This document shows, piece after piece, positions 22,897 to 36,890 of a DNA stretch of 64,000 nucleotides; positions within the stretch are counted from its first letter, which is position 1, and each line of letters opens with the position of its first letter. Source of the DNA: Aurelia coerulea (lineage: Eukaryota > Cnidaria > Scyphozoa > Semaeostomeae > Ulmaridae); assembly GCA_039566865.1 (NCBI GenBank), contig CM076956.1, positions 13,589,511 to 13,653,510 on the forward strand, written 5' to 3'. Position numbers and translations under genes: made by a program. The notes under the pieces were generated by a model that worked only from the letters and a program-made list of their open reading frames with translations, made no database searches and was not told where the DNA came from.

Positions 22897-25800
22897 CCTT
22901 TGCTTTTTGGCAAAAATAGGCCCATTTTGAAAAACCTGATTTTTGCCCAAAAAGTAAGGCTATACCCTTTGCTTTTTGGCAAAAATAGGCCCATTCTGAA
23001 AAACCTGATCATTGCCCAAAAAGTAAGGCTATAGCCTTTGCTATATGGCAAAAATAGGCCCATTTTGTAAATCCTGATTTTTGCCCAAAAAGTAAGGCTA
23101 TAGCCTTTGCTATATGGCAAAAATAGGCCCATTTTGAAAAAACGGATTTTTGCCAAAAAGTAAGGCTATAGCCTTTGCTTTTTGGCAAAAATAGGCCCAT
23201 TTGGAAAAACTTGATTTTTGGCCAAAAAGTAAGGCTATAGCCTTTGCTTTTTGGCAAAAATAGGCCCATTTTGAAAAATCTGATTTTTGCCCAAAAAGTA
23301 AGGCTATACCCTTTGCTTTTTGGCAAAAATAGAACCATTTTGAAAAACCTGATAATTGCGCAAAAAGTAAGGCTATAGCCTTTGCTATATGGCAAAATAG
23401 GCCCATTTTGTAAATCCTGAATTTTGCCCAAAAAGTAAGGCTATAGCCTTTGCTATATGGCAAAAATAGGCCCATTTTGAAAAAACGGATTTTTGCCAAA
23501 AATTAAGGCTATAGCCTTTGCTTTTTGGCAAAAATAGGCCCATTTGGAAAAACTTGATTTTTGGCCAAAAAGTAAGGCTATAGCCTTTGCTTTTTGGCAA
23601 AAATAGGCCCATTTTGAAAAACCTGATTTTTGGCCAAAAAGTAAGGCTATCCCCTTTGCTTTTTGGCAAAAATAGGCCCATTTGGAAAAACTTGATTTTT
23701 GGCAAAAATAGGCCCATTTGGAAAAACTTGATTTTTGGCCAAAAAGTAAGGCTATACCCTTTGCTTTTAGGCAAAAATAGGCCCATTTGGAAAAACTTGA
23801 TTTTTGGCCAAAAAGTAAGGTTATAGCCTTTGCCTTTTGGCAAAAATAGGCCCATTTTGAAAATCCTGATTTTTGCCCAAAAAGTAAGGCTATACCCTTT
23901 GCTTTTTGGCAAAATAAGGCCCATTCTGAAAAACCTGATCATTGCCCAAAAAGTAAGGCTATAGCCTTTGCTATATGGCAAAAATAGGCCCATTTTGTAA
24001 ATCCTGATTTTTGCCCAAAAAGTAAGGCTATAGCCTTTGCTATATGGCAAAAATGGGCCCATTTTGAAAAAACGGATTTTTGCCAAAAAGTAAGGCTATA
24101 GCCTTTGCTTTTTGGCAAAAATAGGCCCATTTGGAAAAGCTTGATTGTTGGCCAAAAAGTAAGGCTATAGCCTTTGCTTTTGGGCAAAAATAGGCCCATT
24201 TTGAAAAACCTGATTTTTGGCCAAAAAGTAAGGCTATACCCTTTGCTTTTTGGCAAAAATAGGCCCATTTGAGAAAACTTGATTTTTGGCCAAAAAGTAA
24301 GGCTATAGCCTTTGCTTTTTGGCAAAAATAGGCCCATTTTGAAAACCCTGATTTTTGCCCAAAAAGTAAGGCTATACCCTTTGCTTTTTGGCAAAAATAG
24401 GCCCATTTTGAAATACCTGATTCTTGGCCAAAAAGTAAGGCTATAGCCTTTGCTATGTGGCAAAAATAGGCCCATTTTGAAAAACCTGATTTTTGCCCAA
24501 AAAGTAAGGCTATAGCCTTTGCTTTTTGGCAAAAATAGGCCCATTTTGAAAACCCTGATTTTTGCCCAAAAAGTAAGGTATAGCCTTTGCTTTTTGGCAA
24601 AAATAGGCCCATTTTGAAAAACTTGATTTTTGGCCAAATAGTAAGGCTATAGCCTTTGGTTTTTGGCAAAAATAGGCCCATTTTGAAAAACCTGATTTTT
24701 GCCCAAAAAGTAAGGCTATACCCTTTGCTTTTTGGCAAAAATAGGCCCATTTTGAAAAACCTGATTTTTGCCCAAAAAGTAAGGCTATACCCTTTGCTTT
24801 TTGGCAAAAATAGGCCCATTCTGAAAAACCTGATTTTTGCCCAAAAAGTAAGGCTATACCCTTTGCTCTTTGCCAAAAATAGGCTCATTCTGAAAAACCT
24901 GATCATTGCCCATAAAGTAAGGCTATAGCCTTTGCTATATGGCAAAAATAGGCCCATTTTGAAAAAACTTGATTTTTGGCCAAAAAGTAAGGCTATAGCC
25001 TTTGCTTTTTGGCAAAAATAGGCCCATTTGGAAAAACTTGATTTTTGGCCAAAAAGTAAGGCTATACCCTTTGCTTTTTGGCAAAAATAGGCCCATTTTG
25101 AAAAACCTGATTTTTGCCCAAAAAGTAAGGCTATAGCCTTTGGTTTTTGGCAAAAATAGGCCCATTTGGAAAAACTTGATTTTTGGCCAAAAAGTAAGGC
25201 TATAGCCTTTGCTTTTTGGCAAAAATAGGCCCATTTTGAAAAACCTGATTTTTGCCCAGAAAGTAAGGCTATACCCTTTGCTTTCTGGCAAAAATAGGCC
25301 CATTCTGAAAAACCTGATCATTGCCCAAAAAGTAAGGCTATAGCCTTTGCTATATGGCAAAAATAGGCCCATTTTGTAAATCCTGATTTTTGCCCAAAAA
25401 GTAAGGCTATAGCCTTTGCTATATGGCAAAAATAGGCCCATTTTGAAAAAACGGATTTTTGCCAAAAAGTAAGGCTATAGCCTTTGCTTTTTGGCAAAAA
25501 TAGGCCCATTTGGAAAAACTTGATTTTTGGCCAAAAAGTAAGGCTATAGCCTTTGCTTTTTGGCAAAAATAGGCCCATTTTGAAAAATCTGATTTTTGCC
25601 CAAAAAGTAAGGCTATACCCTTTGCTTTTTGGCAAAAATAGAACCATTTTGAAAAACCTGATAATTGCGCAAAAAGTAAGGCTATAGCCTTTGCTATATG
25701 GCAAAATAGGCCCATTTTGTAAATCCTGATTTTTGCCCAAAAAGTAAGGCTATAGCCTTTGCTATATGGCAAAAATAGGCCCATTTTGAAAAAACGGATT

Positions 25801-28800
25801 TTTGCCAAAAATTAAGGCTATAGCCTTTGCTTTTTGGCAAAAATAAGCCCATTTGCAAAAACTTGATTTTTGGCCAAAAAGTAAGGCTATAGCCTTTGCT
25901 TTTTGGCAAAAATAGGCCCATTTGGAAAAACTTGATTTTTGGCCAAAAAGTAAGGCTATAGCCTTTGCTTTTGGGCAAAAATAGGCCCATTTTGAAAAAC
26001 CTGATTTTTGGCCAAAAAGTAAGGCTATCCCCTTTGCTTTTTGGCAAAAATAGGCCCATTTGGAAAAACTTGATTTTTGGCAAAAATAGGCCCATTTGGT
26101 AAAACTTGATTTTTGGCCAAAAAGTAAGGCTATACCCTTTGCTTTTAGGCAAAAATAGGCCCATTTGGAAAAACTTGATTTTTGGCCAAAAAGTAAGGTT
26201 ATAGCCTTTGCCTTTTGGCAAAAATAGGCCCATTTTGAAAATCCTGATTTTTGCCCAAAAAGTAAGGCTATACCCTTTGTTTTTTGGCAAAATAAGGCCC
26301 ATTCTGAAAAACCTGATCATTGCCCAAAAAGTAAGGCTATAGCCTTTGCTATATGGCAAAAATAGGCCCATTTTGTAAATCCTGATTTTTGCCCAAAAAG
26401 TAAGGCTATAGCCTTTGCTATATGGCAAAAATGGGCCCATTTTGAAAAAACGGATTTTTGCCAAAAAGTAAGGCTATAGCCTTTGCTTTTTGGCAAAAAT
26501 AGGCCCATTTGGAAAAGCTTGATTTTTGGCCAAAAAGTAAGGCTATAGCCTTTGCTTTTGGGCAAAAATAGGCCCATTTTGAAAAACCTGATTTTTGGCC
26601 AAAAAGTAAGGCTATACCCTTTGCTTTTTGGCAAAAATAGGCCCATTTGCGAAAACTTGATTTTTGGCCAAAAAGTAAGGCTATAGCCTTTGCTTTTTGG
26701 CAAAAATAGGCCCATTTTGAAAACCCTGATTTTTGCCCAAAAAGTAAGGCTATACCCTTTGCTTTTTGGCAAAAATAGGCCCATTTTGAAAAACCTGATT
26801 CTTGCCCAAAAAGTAAGGCTATAGCCTTTGGTTTTTGGCAAAAATAGGCCCATTTTGAAAAACCTGATTTTTGCCCAAAAAGTAAGGCTATACCCTTTGC
26901 TTTTTGGCAAAAATAGGCTCATTCTGAAAAACCTGATCATTGCCCATAAAGTAAGGCTATAGCCTTTGCTATATGGCAAAAATAGGCCCATTTTGTAAAT
27001 CCTGATTTTTGCCCAAAAAGTAAAGCTATAGCCTTTGCGTTTTGGCAAAAATAGGCCCATTTTAAAAAACTTGATTTTTGGCCAAAAAGTAAGGCTATAC
27101 CCTTTGCTTTTTGGCAAAAATAGGCCCATTTTGAAAAACCTGATAATTGCCCAAAGAGTAAGGCTATAGCCTTTGCTATATGGCAAAAATAGGCCCATTT
27201 TGTAAAACCTGACTTTTGCCCAAAAAGTAAGGCTATAGCCTTTGCTTTTTGGCAAAAATAGGCCCATTTGGAAAAACTTGATTTTTGGCCAAAAAGTAAG
27301 GCTATAGCCTTTGCTTTTTGGCAAAAATAGGCCCATTTTGAAAAATCTGATTTTTGCCCAAAAAGTAAGGCTATACCCTTTGCTTTTTGGCAAAAATAGA
27401 ACCATTTTGAAAAACCTGATAATTGCCCAAAAAGTAAGGCTATAGCCTTTGCTATATGGCAAAATAGGCCCATTTTGTAAATCCTGATTTTTGCCCAAAA
27501 AGTAAGGCTATAGCCTTTGCTATATGGCAAAAATAGGCCCATTTTGAAAAAACGGATTTTTGCCAAAAAGTAAGGCTATAGCCTTTGCTTTTTGGCAAAA
27601 ATAGGCCCATTTGGAAAAACTTGATTTTTGGCCAAAAAGTAAGGCTATAGCCTTTGCTTTTTGGCAAAAATAGGCCCATTTTGAAAAATCTGATTTTTGC
27701 CCAAAAAGTAAGGCTATACCCTTTGCTTTTTGGCAAAAATAGAACCATTTTGAAAAACCTGATAATTGCCCAAAAAGTAAGGCTATAGCCTTTGCTATAT
27801 GGCAAAATAGGCCCATTTTGTAAATCCTGATTTTTGCCCAAAAAGTAAGGCTATAGCCTTTGCTATATGGCAAAAATAGGCCCATTTTGAAAAAAACGGA
27901 TTTTTGCCAAAAATAAAGGCTATAGCCTTTGCTTTTTGGCAAAAATAGGCCCATTTGGAAAAACTTGATTTTTGGCCAAAAAGTAAGGCTATAGCCTTTG
28001 CTTTTTGGCAAAAATAGGCCCATTTGAAAAACTTGATTTTTGGCCAAAAAGTAAGGCTATAGCCTTTGCTTTTGGGCAAAAATAGGCCCATTTTGAAAAA
28101 CCTGATTTTTGGCCAAAAAGTAAGGCTATCCCCTTTGCTTTTTGGCAAAAATAGGCCCATTTGGAAAAACTTGATTTTTGGCAAAAATAGGCCCATTTGG
28201 AAAAACTTGATATTTGGCCAAAAAGTAAGGCTATACCCTTTGCTTTTAGGCAAAAATAGGCCCATTTGGAAAAACTTCATTTTTGGCCAAAAAGTAAGGC
28301 TATAGCCTTTGCCTTTTGGCAAAAATAGGCCCATTTTGAAAATCCTGATTTTTGCCCAAAAAGTAAGGCTATAGCCTTTGCTATATGGCAAAAATGGGCC
28401 CATTTTGAAAAAACGGATTTTTGCCAAAAAGTAAGGCTATAGCCTTTGCTTTTTGGCAAAAATAGGCCCATTTGGAAAAGCTTGATTTTTGGCCAAAAAG
28501 TAAGGCTATAGCCTTTGCTTTTGGGCAAAAATAGGCCCATTTTGAAAAACCTGATTTTTGGCCAAAAAGTAAGGCTATACCCTTTGCTTTTTGGCAAAAA
28601 TAGGCCCATTTGAGAAAACTTGATTTTTGGCCAAAAAGTAAGGCTATAGCCTTTGCTTTTTGGCAAAAATAGGCCCATTTTGAAAACCCTGATTTTTGCC
28701 CAAAAAGTAAGGCTATACCCCTTGCTTTTTGGCAAAAATAGGCCCATTTTGAAAAACCTGATTCTTGCCCAAAAAGTAAGGCTATAGCCTTTGGTTTTTG

Positions 28801-29138
28801 GCAAAAATAGGCCCATTTTGAAAAACCTGATTTTTGCCCAAAAAGTAAGGCTATACCCTTTGCTTTTTGGCAAAAATTGGCTCATTCTGAAAAACCTGAT
28901 CATTGCCCATAAAGTAAGGCTATAGCCTTTGCTATATGGCAAAAATAGGCCCATTTTGTAAATCCTGATTTTTGCCCAAAAAGTAAGGCTATAGCCTTTG
29001 CGTTTTGGCAAAAATAGGCCCATTTTAAAAAACTTGATTTTTGGCCAAAAAGTAAGGCTATACCCTTTGCTTTTTGGCAAAAATAGGCTCATTCTGAAAA
29101 ACCTGATCATTGCCCATAAAGTAAGGCTATAGCCTTTG

Positions 29139-32100
29139 CTATATGGCAAAAATAGGCCCATTTTGAAAAAACTTGATTTTTGGCCAAAAAGTAAGGCTAT
29201 AGCCTTTGCTTTTTGGCAAAAATAGGCCCATTTGGGAAAACTTGATTTTTGGCCAAAAAGTAAGGCTATAGCCTTTGCTTTTGGGCAAAAATAGGCCCAT
29301 TTTGAAAAACCTGATTTTTGCCCAAAAAGTAAGGCTATAGCCTTTGCTTTTTGGCATAAATTGGCCCATTTTGAAAAACCTGATTTTTGCCCAAAAAGTA
29401 AGGCTATAGCCTTTGCTTTTTGGCAAAAATAGGCCCATTTTGAAAAACCTGATTTTTGCCCAAAAAGTAAGGCTATACCCTTTGCTTTTTGGCAAAAATA
29501 GGCCCATTCTGAAAAACCTGATCATTGCCCAAAAAGTAAGGCTATAGCCTTTGCTATATGGCAAAAATAGGCCCATTTTGTAAATCCTGATTTTTGCCCA
29601 AAAAGTAAGGCTATAGCCTTTGCTATATGGCAAAAATAGGCCCATTTTGAAAAAACGGAATTTTGCCAAAAAGTAAGGCTATAGCCTTTGCTTTTGGGCA
29701 AAAATAGGCCCATTTTGAAAAACCTGATTTTTGCCCAAAAAGTAAGGCTATAGCCTTTGGTTTTTGGCAAAAATAGGCCCATTTTGAAAAACCTGATTTT
29801 TGCCCAAAAAGTAAGGCTATACCCTTTGCTTTTTGGCAAAAATAGGCTCATTCTGAAAAACCTGATCATTCCCTTTAAAGTAAGGCTATAGTCTTTGCTA
29901 TATGGCAAAAATAGGCCAATTTTGAAAAAACTTGATTTTTGGCCAAAAAGTAAGGCTATAGCCTTTGCTTTTTGGCAAAAATAGGCCCATTTGGAAAAAC
30001 TTGATTTTTGGCCAAAAAGTAAGGCTATAGCCTTTGCTTTTGGGCAAAAATAGGCCCATTTTGAAAAACCTGATTTTTGCCCAAAAAGTAAGGCTATAGC
30101 CTTTGCTTTTTGGCATAAATTGGCCCATTTTGAAAAACCTGATTTTTGCCCAAAAAGTAAGGCTATAGCCTTTGCTTTTTGGCAAAAATAGGCCCATTTT
30201 GAAAAACCTGATTTTTGCCCAAAAAGTAAGGCTATACCCTTTGCTTTTTGGCAAAAATAGGCCCATTCTGAAAAACCTGATCATTGCCCAAAAAGTAAGG
30301 CTATAGCCTTTGCTATATGGCAAAAATAGGCCCATTTTGTAAATCCTGATTTTTGCCCAAAAAGTAAGGCTATAGCCTTTGCTATATGGCAAAAATAGGC
30401 CCATTTTGAAAAAACGGATTTTTGCCAAAAAGTAAGGCTATAGCCTTTGCTTTTTGGCAAAAATAGGCCCATTTGGAAAAACTTGATTTTTGGCCAAAAA
30501 GTAAGGCTATAGCCTTTGCTTTTTGGCAAAAATAGGCCCATTTTGAAAAATCTGACTTTTGCCCAAAAAGTAAGGCTATACCCTTTGTTTTTTGGCAAAA
30601 ATAGAACCATTTTGAAAAACCTGATAATTGCCCAAAAAGTAAGGCTATAGCCTTTGCTATATGGCAAAATAGGCCCATTTTGTAAATCCTGATTTTTGCC
30701 CAAAAAGTAAGGCTATAGCCTTTGTTATATGGCAAAAATAGGCCCATTTTGAAAAAACGGATTTTAGCCAAAAATTAAGGCTATAGCCTTTGCTTTTTGG
30801 CAAAAATAGGCCCATTTGGAAAAACTTGATTTTTGGCCAAAAAGTAAGGCTATACCCTTTGCTTTTTGGCAAAAATAGGCCCATTTGGAAAAACTTGATT
30901 TTTGGCCAAAAAGTAAGGCTATAGCCTTTGGTTTTTGGCAAAAATAGGCCCATTTTGAAAAACCTGATTTTTGCCCAAAAAGTAAGGCTATACCCTTTGC
31001 TTTTTGGCAAAAATAGGCTCATTCTGAAAAACCTGATCATTGCCCATAAAGTAAGGCTATAGCCTTTGCTATATGGCAAAAATAGGCCCATTTTGAAAAA
31101 ACCTGATAATTGCCCAAAAAGTAAGGCTATAGCCTTTGCTATATGGCAAAATAGGCCCATTTTGTAAATCCTGATTTTTGCCCAAAAAGTAAGGCTATAG
31201 CCTTTGTTATATGGCAAAAATAGGCCCATTTTGAAAAAACGGATTTTAGCCAAAAATTAAGGCTATAGCCTTTGCTTTTTGGCAAAAATAGGCCCATTTT
31301 GAAAAACCTGATTTTTGGCCAAAAAAGTAAGGCTATACCCTTTGCTTTTTGGCAAAAATAGGCCCATTTGGAAAAACTTGATTTTTGGCCAAAAAGTAAG
31401 GCTATAGCCTTTGGTTTTTGGCAAAAATAGGCCCATTTTGAAAAACCTGATTTTTGCCCAAAAAGTAAGGCTATACCCTTTGCTTTTTGGCAAAAATAGG
31501 CTCATTCTGAAAAACCTGATCATTGCCCATAAAGTAAGGCTATAGCCTTTGCTATATGGCAAAAATAGGCCCATTTTGAAAAAACTTGATTTTTGGCCAA
31601 AAAGTAAGGCTATAGCCTTTGCTTTTTGGCAAAAATAGGCCCATTTGGAAAAACTTGATTTTTGGCCAAAAAGTAAGGCTATAGCTTTTGCTTTTGGGCA
31701 AAAGTAGGCCCATTTTGAAAAACCTGATTTTTGCCCAAAAAGTAAGGCTATAGCCTTTGCTTTTTGGCATAAATTGGCCCATTTTGAAAAACCTGATTTT
31801 TGCCCAAAAAGTAAGGCTATAGCCTTTGCTTTTTGGCAAAAATAGGCCCATTTTGAAAAACCTGATTTTTGCCCAAAAAGTAAGGCTATACCCTTTGCTT
31901 TTTGGCAAAAATAGGCCCATTCTGAAAAACCTGATCATTGCCCAAAAAGTAAGGCTATAGCCTTTGCTATATGGCAAAAATAGGCCCATTTTGTAAATCC
32001 TGATTTTTGCCCAAAAAGTAAGGCTATAGCCTTTGCTATATGGCAAAAATAGGCCCATTTTGAAAAAACGGAATTTTGCCAAAAAGTAAGGCTATAGCCT

Positions 32101-33243
32101 TTGCTTTTGGGCAAAAATAGGCCCATTTTGAAAAACCTGATTTTTGCCCAAAAAGTAAGGCTATAGCCTTTGGTTTTTGGCAAAAATAGGCCCATTTTGA
32201 AAAACCTGATTTTTGCCCAAAAAGTAAGGCTATACCCTTTGCTTTTTGGCAAAAATAGGCTCATTCTGAAAAACCTGATCATTCCCTTTAAAGTAAGGCT
32301 ATAGTCTTTGCTATATGGCAAAAATAGGCCAATTTTGAAAAAACTTGATTTTTGGCCAAAAAGTAAGGCTATAGCCTTTGCTTTTTGGCAAAAATAGGCC
32401 CATTTGGAAAAACTTGATTTTTGGCCAAAAAGTAAGGCTATAGCCTTTGCTTTTGGGCAAAAATAGGCCCATTTTGAAAAACCTTATTTTTGCCCAAAAA
32501 GTAAGGCTATAGCCTTTGCTTTTTGGCATAAATTGGCCCATTTTGAAAAACCTGATTTTTGCCCAAAAAGTAAGGCTATAGCCTTTGCTTTTTGGCAAAA
32601 ATAAGCCCATTTTGAAAAACCTGATTTTTGCCCTTAAAGTAAGGCTATACCCTTTGCTTTTTGGCAAAAATAGGCCCATTCTGAAAAACCTGATCATTGC
32701 CCAAAAAGTAAGGCTATAGCCTTTGCTATATGGCAAAAATAGGCCCATTTTGTAAATCCTGATTTTTGCCCAAAAAGTAAGGCTATAGCCTTTGCTATAT
32801 GGCAAAAATAGGCCCATTTTGAAAAAACGGATTTTTGCCAAAAAGTAAGGCTATAGCCTTTGCTTTTTGGCAAAAATAGGCCCATTTGGAAAAACTTGAT
32901 TTTTGGCCAAAAAGTAAGGCTATAGCCTTTGCTTTTTGGCAAAAATAGGCCCATTTTGAAAAATCTGATTTTTGCCCAAAAAGTAAGGCTATACCCTTTG
33001 TTTTTTGGCAAAAATAGAACCATTTTGAAAAACCTGATAATTGCCCAAAAAGTAAGGCTATAGCCTTTGCTATATGGCAAAATAGGCCCATTTTGTAAAT
33101 CCTGATTTTTGCCCAAAAAGTAAGGCTATAGCCTTTGTTATATGGCAAAAATAGGCCCATTTTGAAAAAACGGATTTTAGCCAAAAATTAAGGCTATAGC
33201 CTTTGCTTTTTGGCAAAAATAGGCCCATTTGGAAAAACTTGAT
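29139..33243 (+). repeat. higher-order repeat pair, period 2413 bp
   Basis: About 1.7 kb beginning at 29139 recurs at 31552 with the same order of variant monomers (TTTTGGGC, GGCATAAATTGG, CTATATGGC, AACGGATTTT and so on). The spacing of 2413 bp is close to 35 monomers. Further copies of all or part of this block begin near 35479 (shorter) and 39101. This implies amplification of a long segment rather than of single monomers. Confidence 0.8.
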
Positions 33244-36200
33244 TTTTGGCCAAAAAGTAAGGCTATAGCCTTTGCTTTTTGGCAAAAATAGGCCCATTTG
33301 GAAAAACTTGATTTTTGGCCAAAAAGTAAGGCTATAGCCTTTGCTTTTGGGCAAAAATAGGCCCATTTTGAAAAACCTGATTTTTGGCCAAAAAGTAAGG
33401 CTATCCCCTTTGCTTTTTGGCAAAAATAGGCCCATTTGGAAAAACTTGATTTTTGGCCAAAAAGTAAGGCTATACCCTTTGCTTTTTGGCAAAAATAGGC
33501 CCATTTGGAAAAACTTGATTTTTGGCCAAAAAGTAAGGCTATAGCCTTTGCCTTTTGGCAAAAATAGGCCCATTTTGAAAATCCTGATTTTTGCCCAAAA
33601 AGTAAGGCTATACCTCTTGCTTTTTGGCAAAATAAGGCCCATTCTGAAAAACCTGATCATTGCCCAAAAAGTAAGGCTATAGCCTTTGCTATATGGCAAA
33701 AATAGGCCCATTTTGTAAATCCTGATTTTTGCCCAAAAAGTAAGGCTATAGCCTTTGCTATATGGCAAAAATAGGCCCATTTTGAAAAAACGGATTTTTG
33801 CCAAAAAGTAAGGCTATAGCCTTTGCTTTTTGGCAAGAATAGGCCCATTTGGAAAAGCTTGATTTTTGGCCAAAAAGTAAGGCTATAGCCTTTGCTTTTG
33901 GGCAAAAATAGGCCCATTTTGAAAAACCTGATTTTTGGCCAAAAAGTAAGGCTATACCCTTTGCTTTTTGGCAAAAATAGGCCCATTTGAGAAAACTTGA
34001 TTTTTGGCCAAAAAGTAAGGCTATAGCCTTTGCTTTTTGGCAAAAATAGGCCCATTTTGAAGACCCTGATTGTTGCCCAAAAAGTAAGGCTATACCCTTT
34101 GCTTTTTGGCAAAAATAGGCCCATTTTGAAAAACCTGATTCTTGCCCAAAAAGTAAGGCTATAGCCTTTGGTTTTTGGCAAAAATAGGCCCATTTTGAAA
34201 AATCTGATTTTTGCCCAAAAAGTAAGGCTATACCCTTTGTTTTTTGGCAAAAATAGAACCATTTTGAAAAACCTGATAATTGCCCAAAAAGTAAGGCTAT
34301 AGCCTTTGCTATATGGCAAAATAGGCCCATTTTGTAAATCCTGATTTTTGCCCAAAAAGTAAGGCTATAGCCTTTGTTATATGGCAAAAATAGGCCCATT
34401 TTGAAAAAACGGATTTTAGCCAAAAATTAAGGCTATAGCCTTTGCTTTTTGGCAAAAATAGGCCCATTTGGAAAAACTTGATTTTTGGCCAAAAAGTAAG
34501 GCTATACCCTTTGCTTTTTGGCAAAAATAGGCCCATTTGGAAAAACTTGATTTTTGGCCAAAAAGTAAGGCTATAGCCTTTGGTTTTTGGCAAAAATAGG
34601 CCCATTTTGAAAAACCTGATTTTTGCCCAAAAAGTAAGGCTATACCCTTTGCTTTTTGGCAAAAATAGGCTCATTCTGAAAAACCTGATCATTGCCCATA
34701 AAGTAAGGCTATAGCCTTTGCTATATGGCAAAAATAGGCCCATTTTGAAAAAACCTGATAATTGCCCAAAAAGTAAGGCTATAGCCTTTGCTATATGGCA
34801 AAATAGGCCCATTTTGTAAATCCTGATTTTTGCCCAAAAAGTAAGGCTATAGCCTTTGTTATATGGCAAAAATAGGCCCATTTTGAAAAAACGGATTTTA
34901 GCCAAAAATTAAGGCTATAGCCTTTGCTTTTTGGCAAAAATAGGCCCATTTTGAAAAACCTGATTTTTGGCCAAAAAAGTAAGGCTATAGCCTTTGCTAT
35001 ATGGCAAAATAGGCCCATTTTGTAAATCCTGATTTTTGCCCAAAAAGTAAGGCTATACCCTTTGCTTTTTGGCAAAAATAGGCCCATTCTGAAAAACCTG
35101 ATCATTGCCCAAAAAGTAAGGCTATAGCCTTTGCTATATGGCAAAAATAGGCCCATTTTGTAAATCCTGATTTTTGCCCAAAAAGTAAGGCTATAGCCTT
35201 TGCTATATGGCAAAAATAGGCCCATTTTTAAAAAAAGGGAATTTTGCCAAAAAGTAAGGCTATAGCCTTTGCTTTTGGGCAAAAATAGGCCCATTTTGAA
35301 AAACCTGATTTTTGCCCAAAAAGTAAGGCTATAGCCTTTGGTTTTTGGCAAAAATAGGCCCATTTTGAAAAACCTGATTTTTGCCCAAAAAGTAAGGCTA
35401 TACCCTTTGCTTTTTGGCAAAAATAGGCTCATTCTGAAAAACCTGATCATTCCCTTTAAAGTAAGGCTATAGTCTTTGCTATATGGCAAAAATAGGCCAA
35501 TTTTGAAAAAACTTGATTTTTGGCCAAAAAGTAAGGCTATAGCCTTTGCTTTTTGGCAAAAATAGGCCCATTTGGAAAAACTTGATTTTTGGCCAAAAAG
35601 TAAGGCTATAGCCTTTGCTTTTGGGCAAAAATAGGCCCATTTTGAAAAACCTGATTTTTGCCCAAAAAGTAAGGCTATAGCCTTTGCTTTTTGGCATAAA
35701 TTGGCCCATTTTGAAAAACCTGATTTTTGCCCAAAAAGTAAGGCTATAGCCTTTGCTTTTTGGCAAAAATAGGCCCATTTTGAAAAACCTGATTTTTGCC
35801 CAAAAAGTAAGGCTATACCCTTTGCTTTTTGGCAAAAATAGGCCCATTCTGAAAAACCTGATCATTGCCCAAAAAGTAAGGCTATAGCCTTTGCTATATG
35901 GCAAAAATAGGCCCATTTTGTAAATCCTGATTTTTGCCCAAAAAGTAAGGCTATAGCCTTTGCTATATGGCAAAAATAGGCCCATTTTGAAAAAACGGAT
36001 TTTTGCCAAAAAGTAAGGCTATAGCCTTTGCTTTTTGGCAAAAATAGGCCCATTTGGAAAAACTTGATTTTTGGCCAAAAAGTAAGGCTATAGCCTTTGC
36101 TTTTTGGCAAAAATAGGCCCATTTTGAAAAATCTGATTTTTGCCCAAAAAGTAAGGCTATACCCTTTGTTTTTTGGCAAAAATAGAACCATTTTGAAAAA

Positions 36201-36589
36201 CCTGATAATTGCCCAAAAAGTAAGGCTATAGCCTTTGCTATATGGCAAAATAGGCCCATTTTGTAAATCCTGATTTTTGCCCAAAAAGTAAGGCTATAGC
36301 CTTTGTTATATGGCAAAAATAGGCCCATTTTGAAAAAACGGATTTTAGCCAAAAATTAAGGCTATAGCCTTTGCTTTTTGGCAAAAATAGGCCCATTTGG
36401 AAAAACTTTATTTTTGGCCAAAAAGTAAGGCTATAGCCTTTGCTTTTTGGCAAAAATAGGCCCATTTGGAAAAACTTGATTTTTGGCCAAAAAGTAAGGC
36501 TATAGCCTTTGCTTTTGGGCAAAAATAGGCCCATTTTGAAAAACCTGATTTTTGGCCAAAAAGTAAGGCTATCCCCTTTGCTTTTTGGC

Positions 36590-36890
36590 AAAAATAGGCC
36601 CATTTGGAAAAACTTGATTTTTGGCAAAAATAGGCCCATTTGGAAAAACTTGATTTTTGGCCAAAAAGTAAGGCTATACCCTTTGCTTTTTGGCAAAAAT
36701 AGGCCCATTTGGAAAAACTTGATTTTTGGCAAAAATAGGCCCATTTGGAAAAACTTGATTTTTGGCCAAAAAGTAAGGCTATACCCTTTGCTTTTTGGCA
36801 AAAATAGGCCCATTTGGAAAAACTTGATTTTTGGCAAAAATAGGCCCATTTGGAAAAACTTGATTTTTGGCCAAAAAGTAAGGCTATACC
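36590..36890 (+). repeat. cluster of three 1.5-monomer units (~103 bp)
   Basis: Three successive copies of a full monomer plus a half-monomer lacking the GGCTATAGCC hairpin occur here. A single such unit is present at the equivalent place in related blocks (for example 40990-41090). A hairpin-deleted unit has therefore itself been tandemly amplified. Confidence 0.8.
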
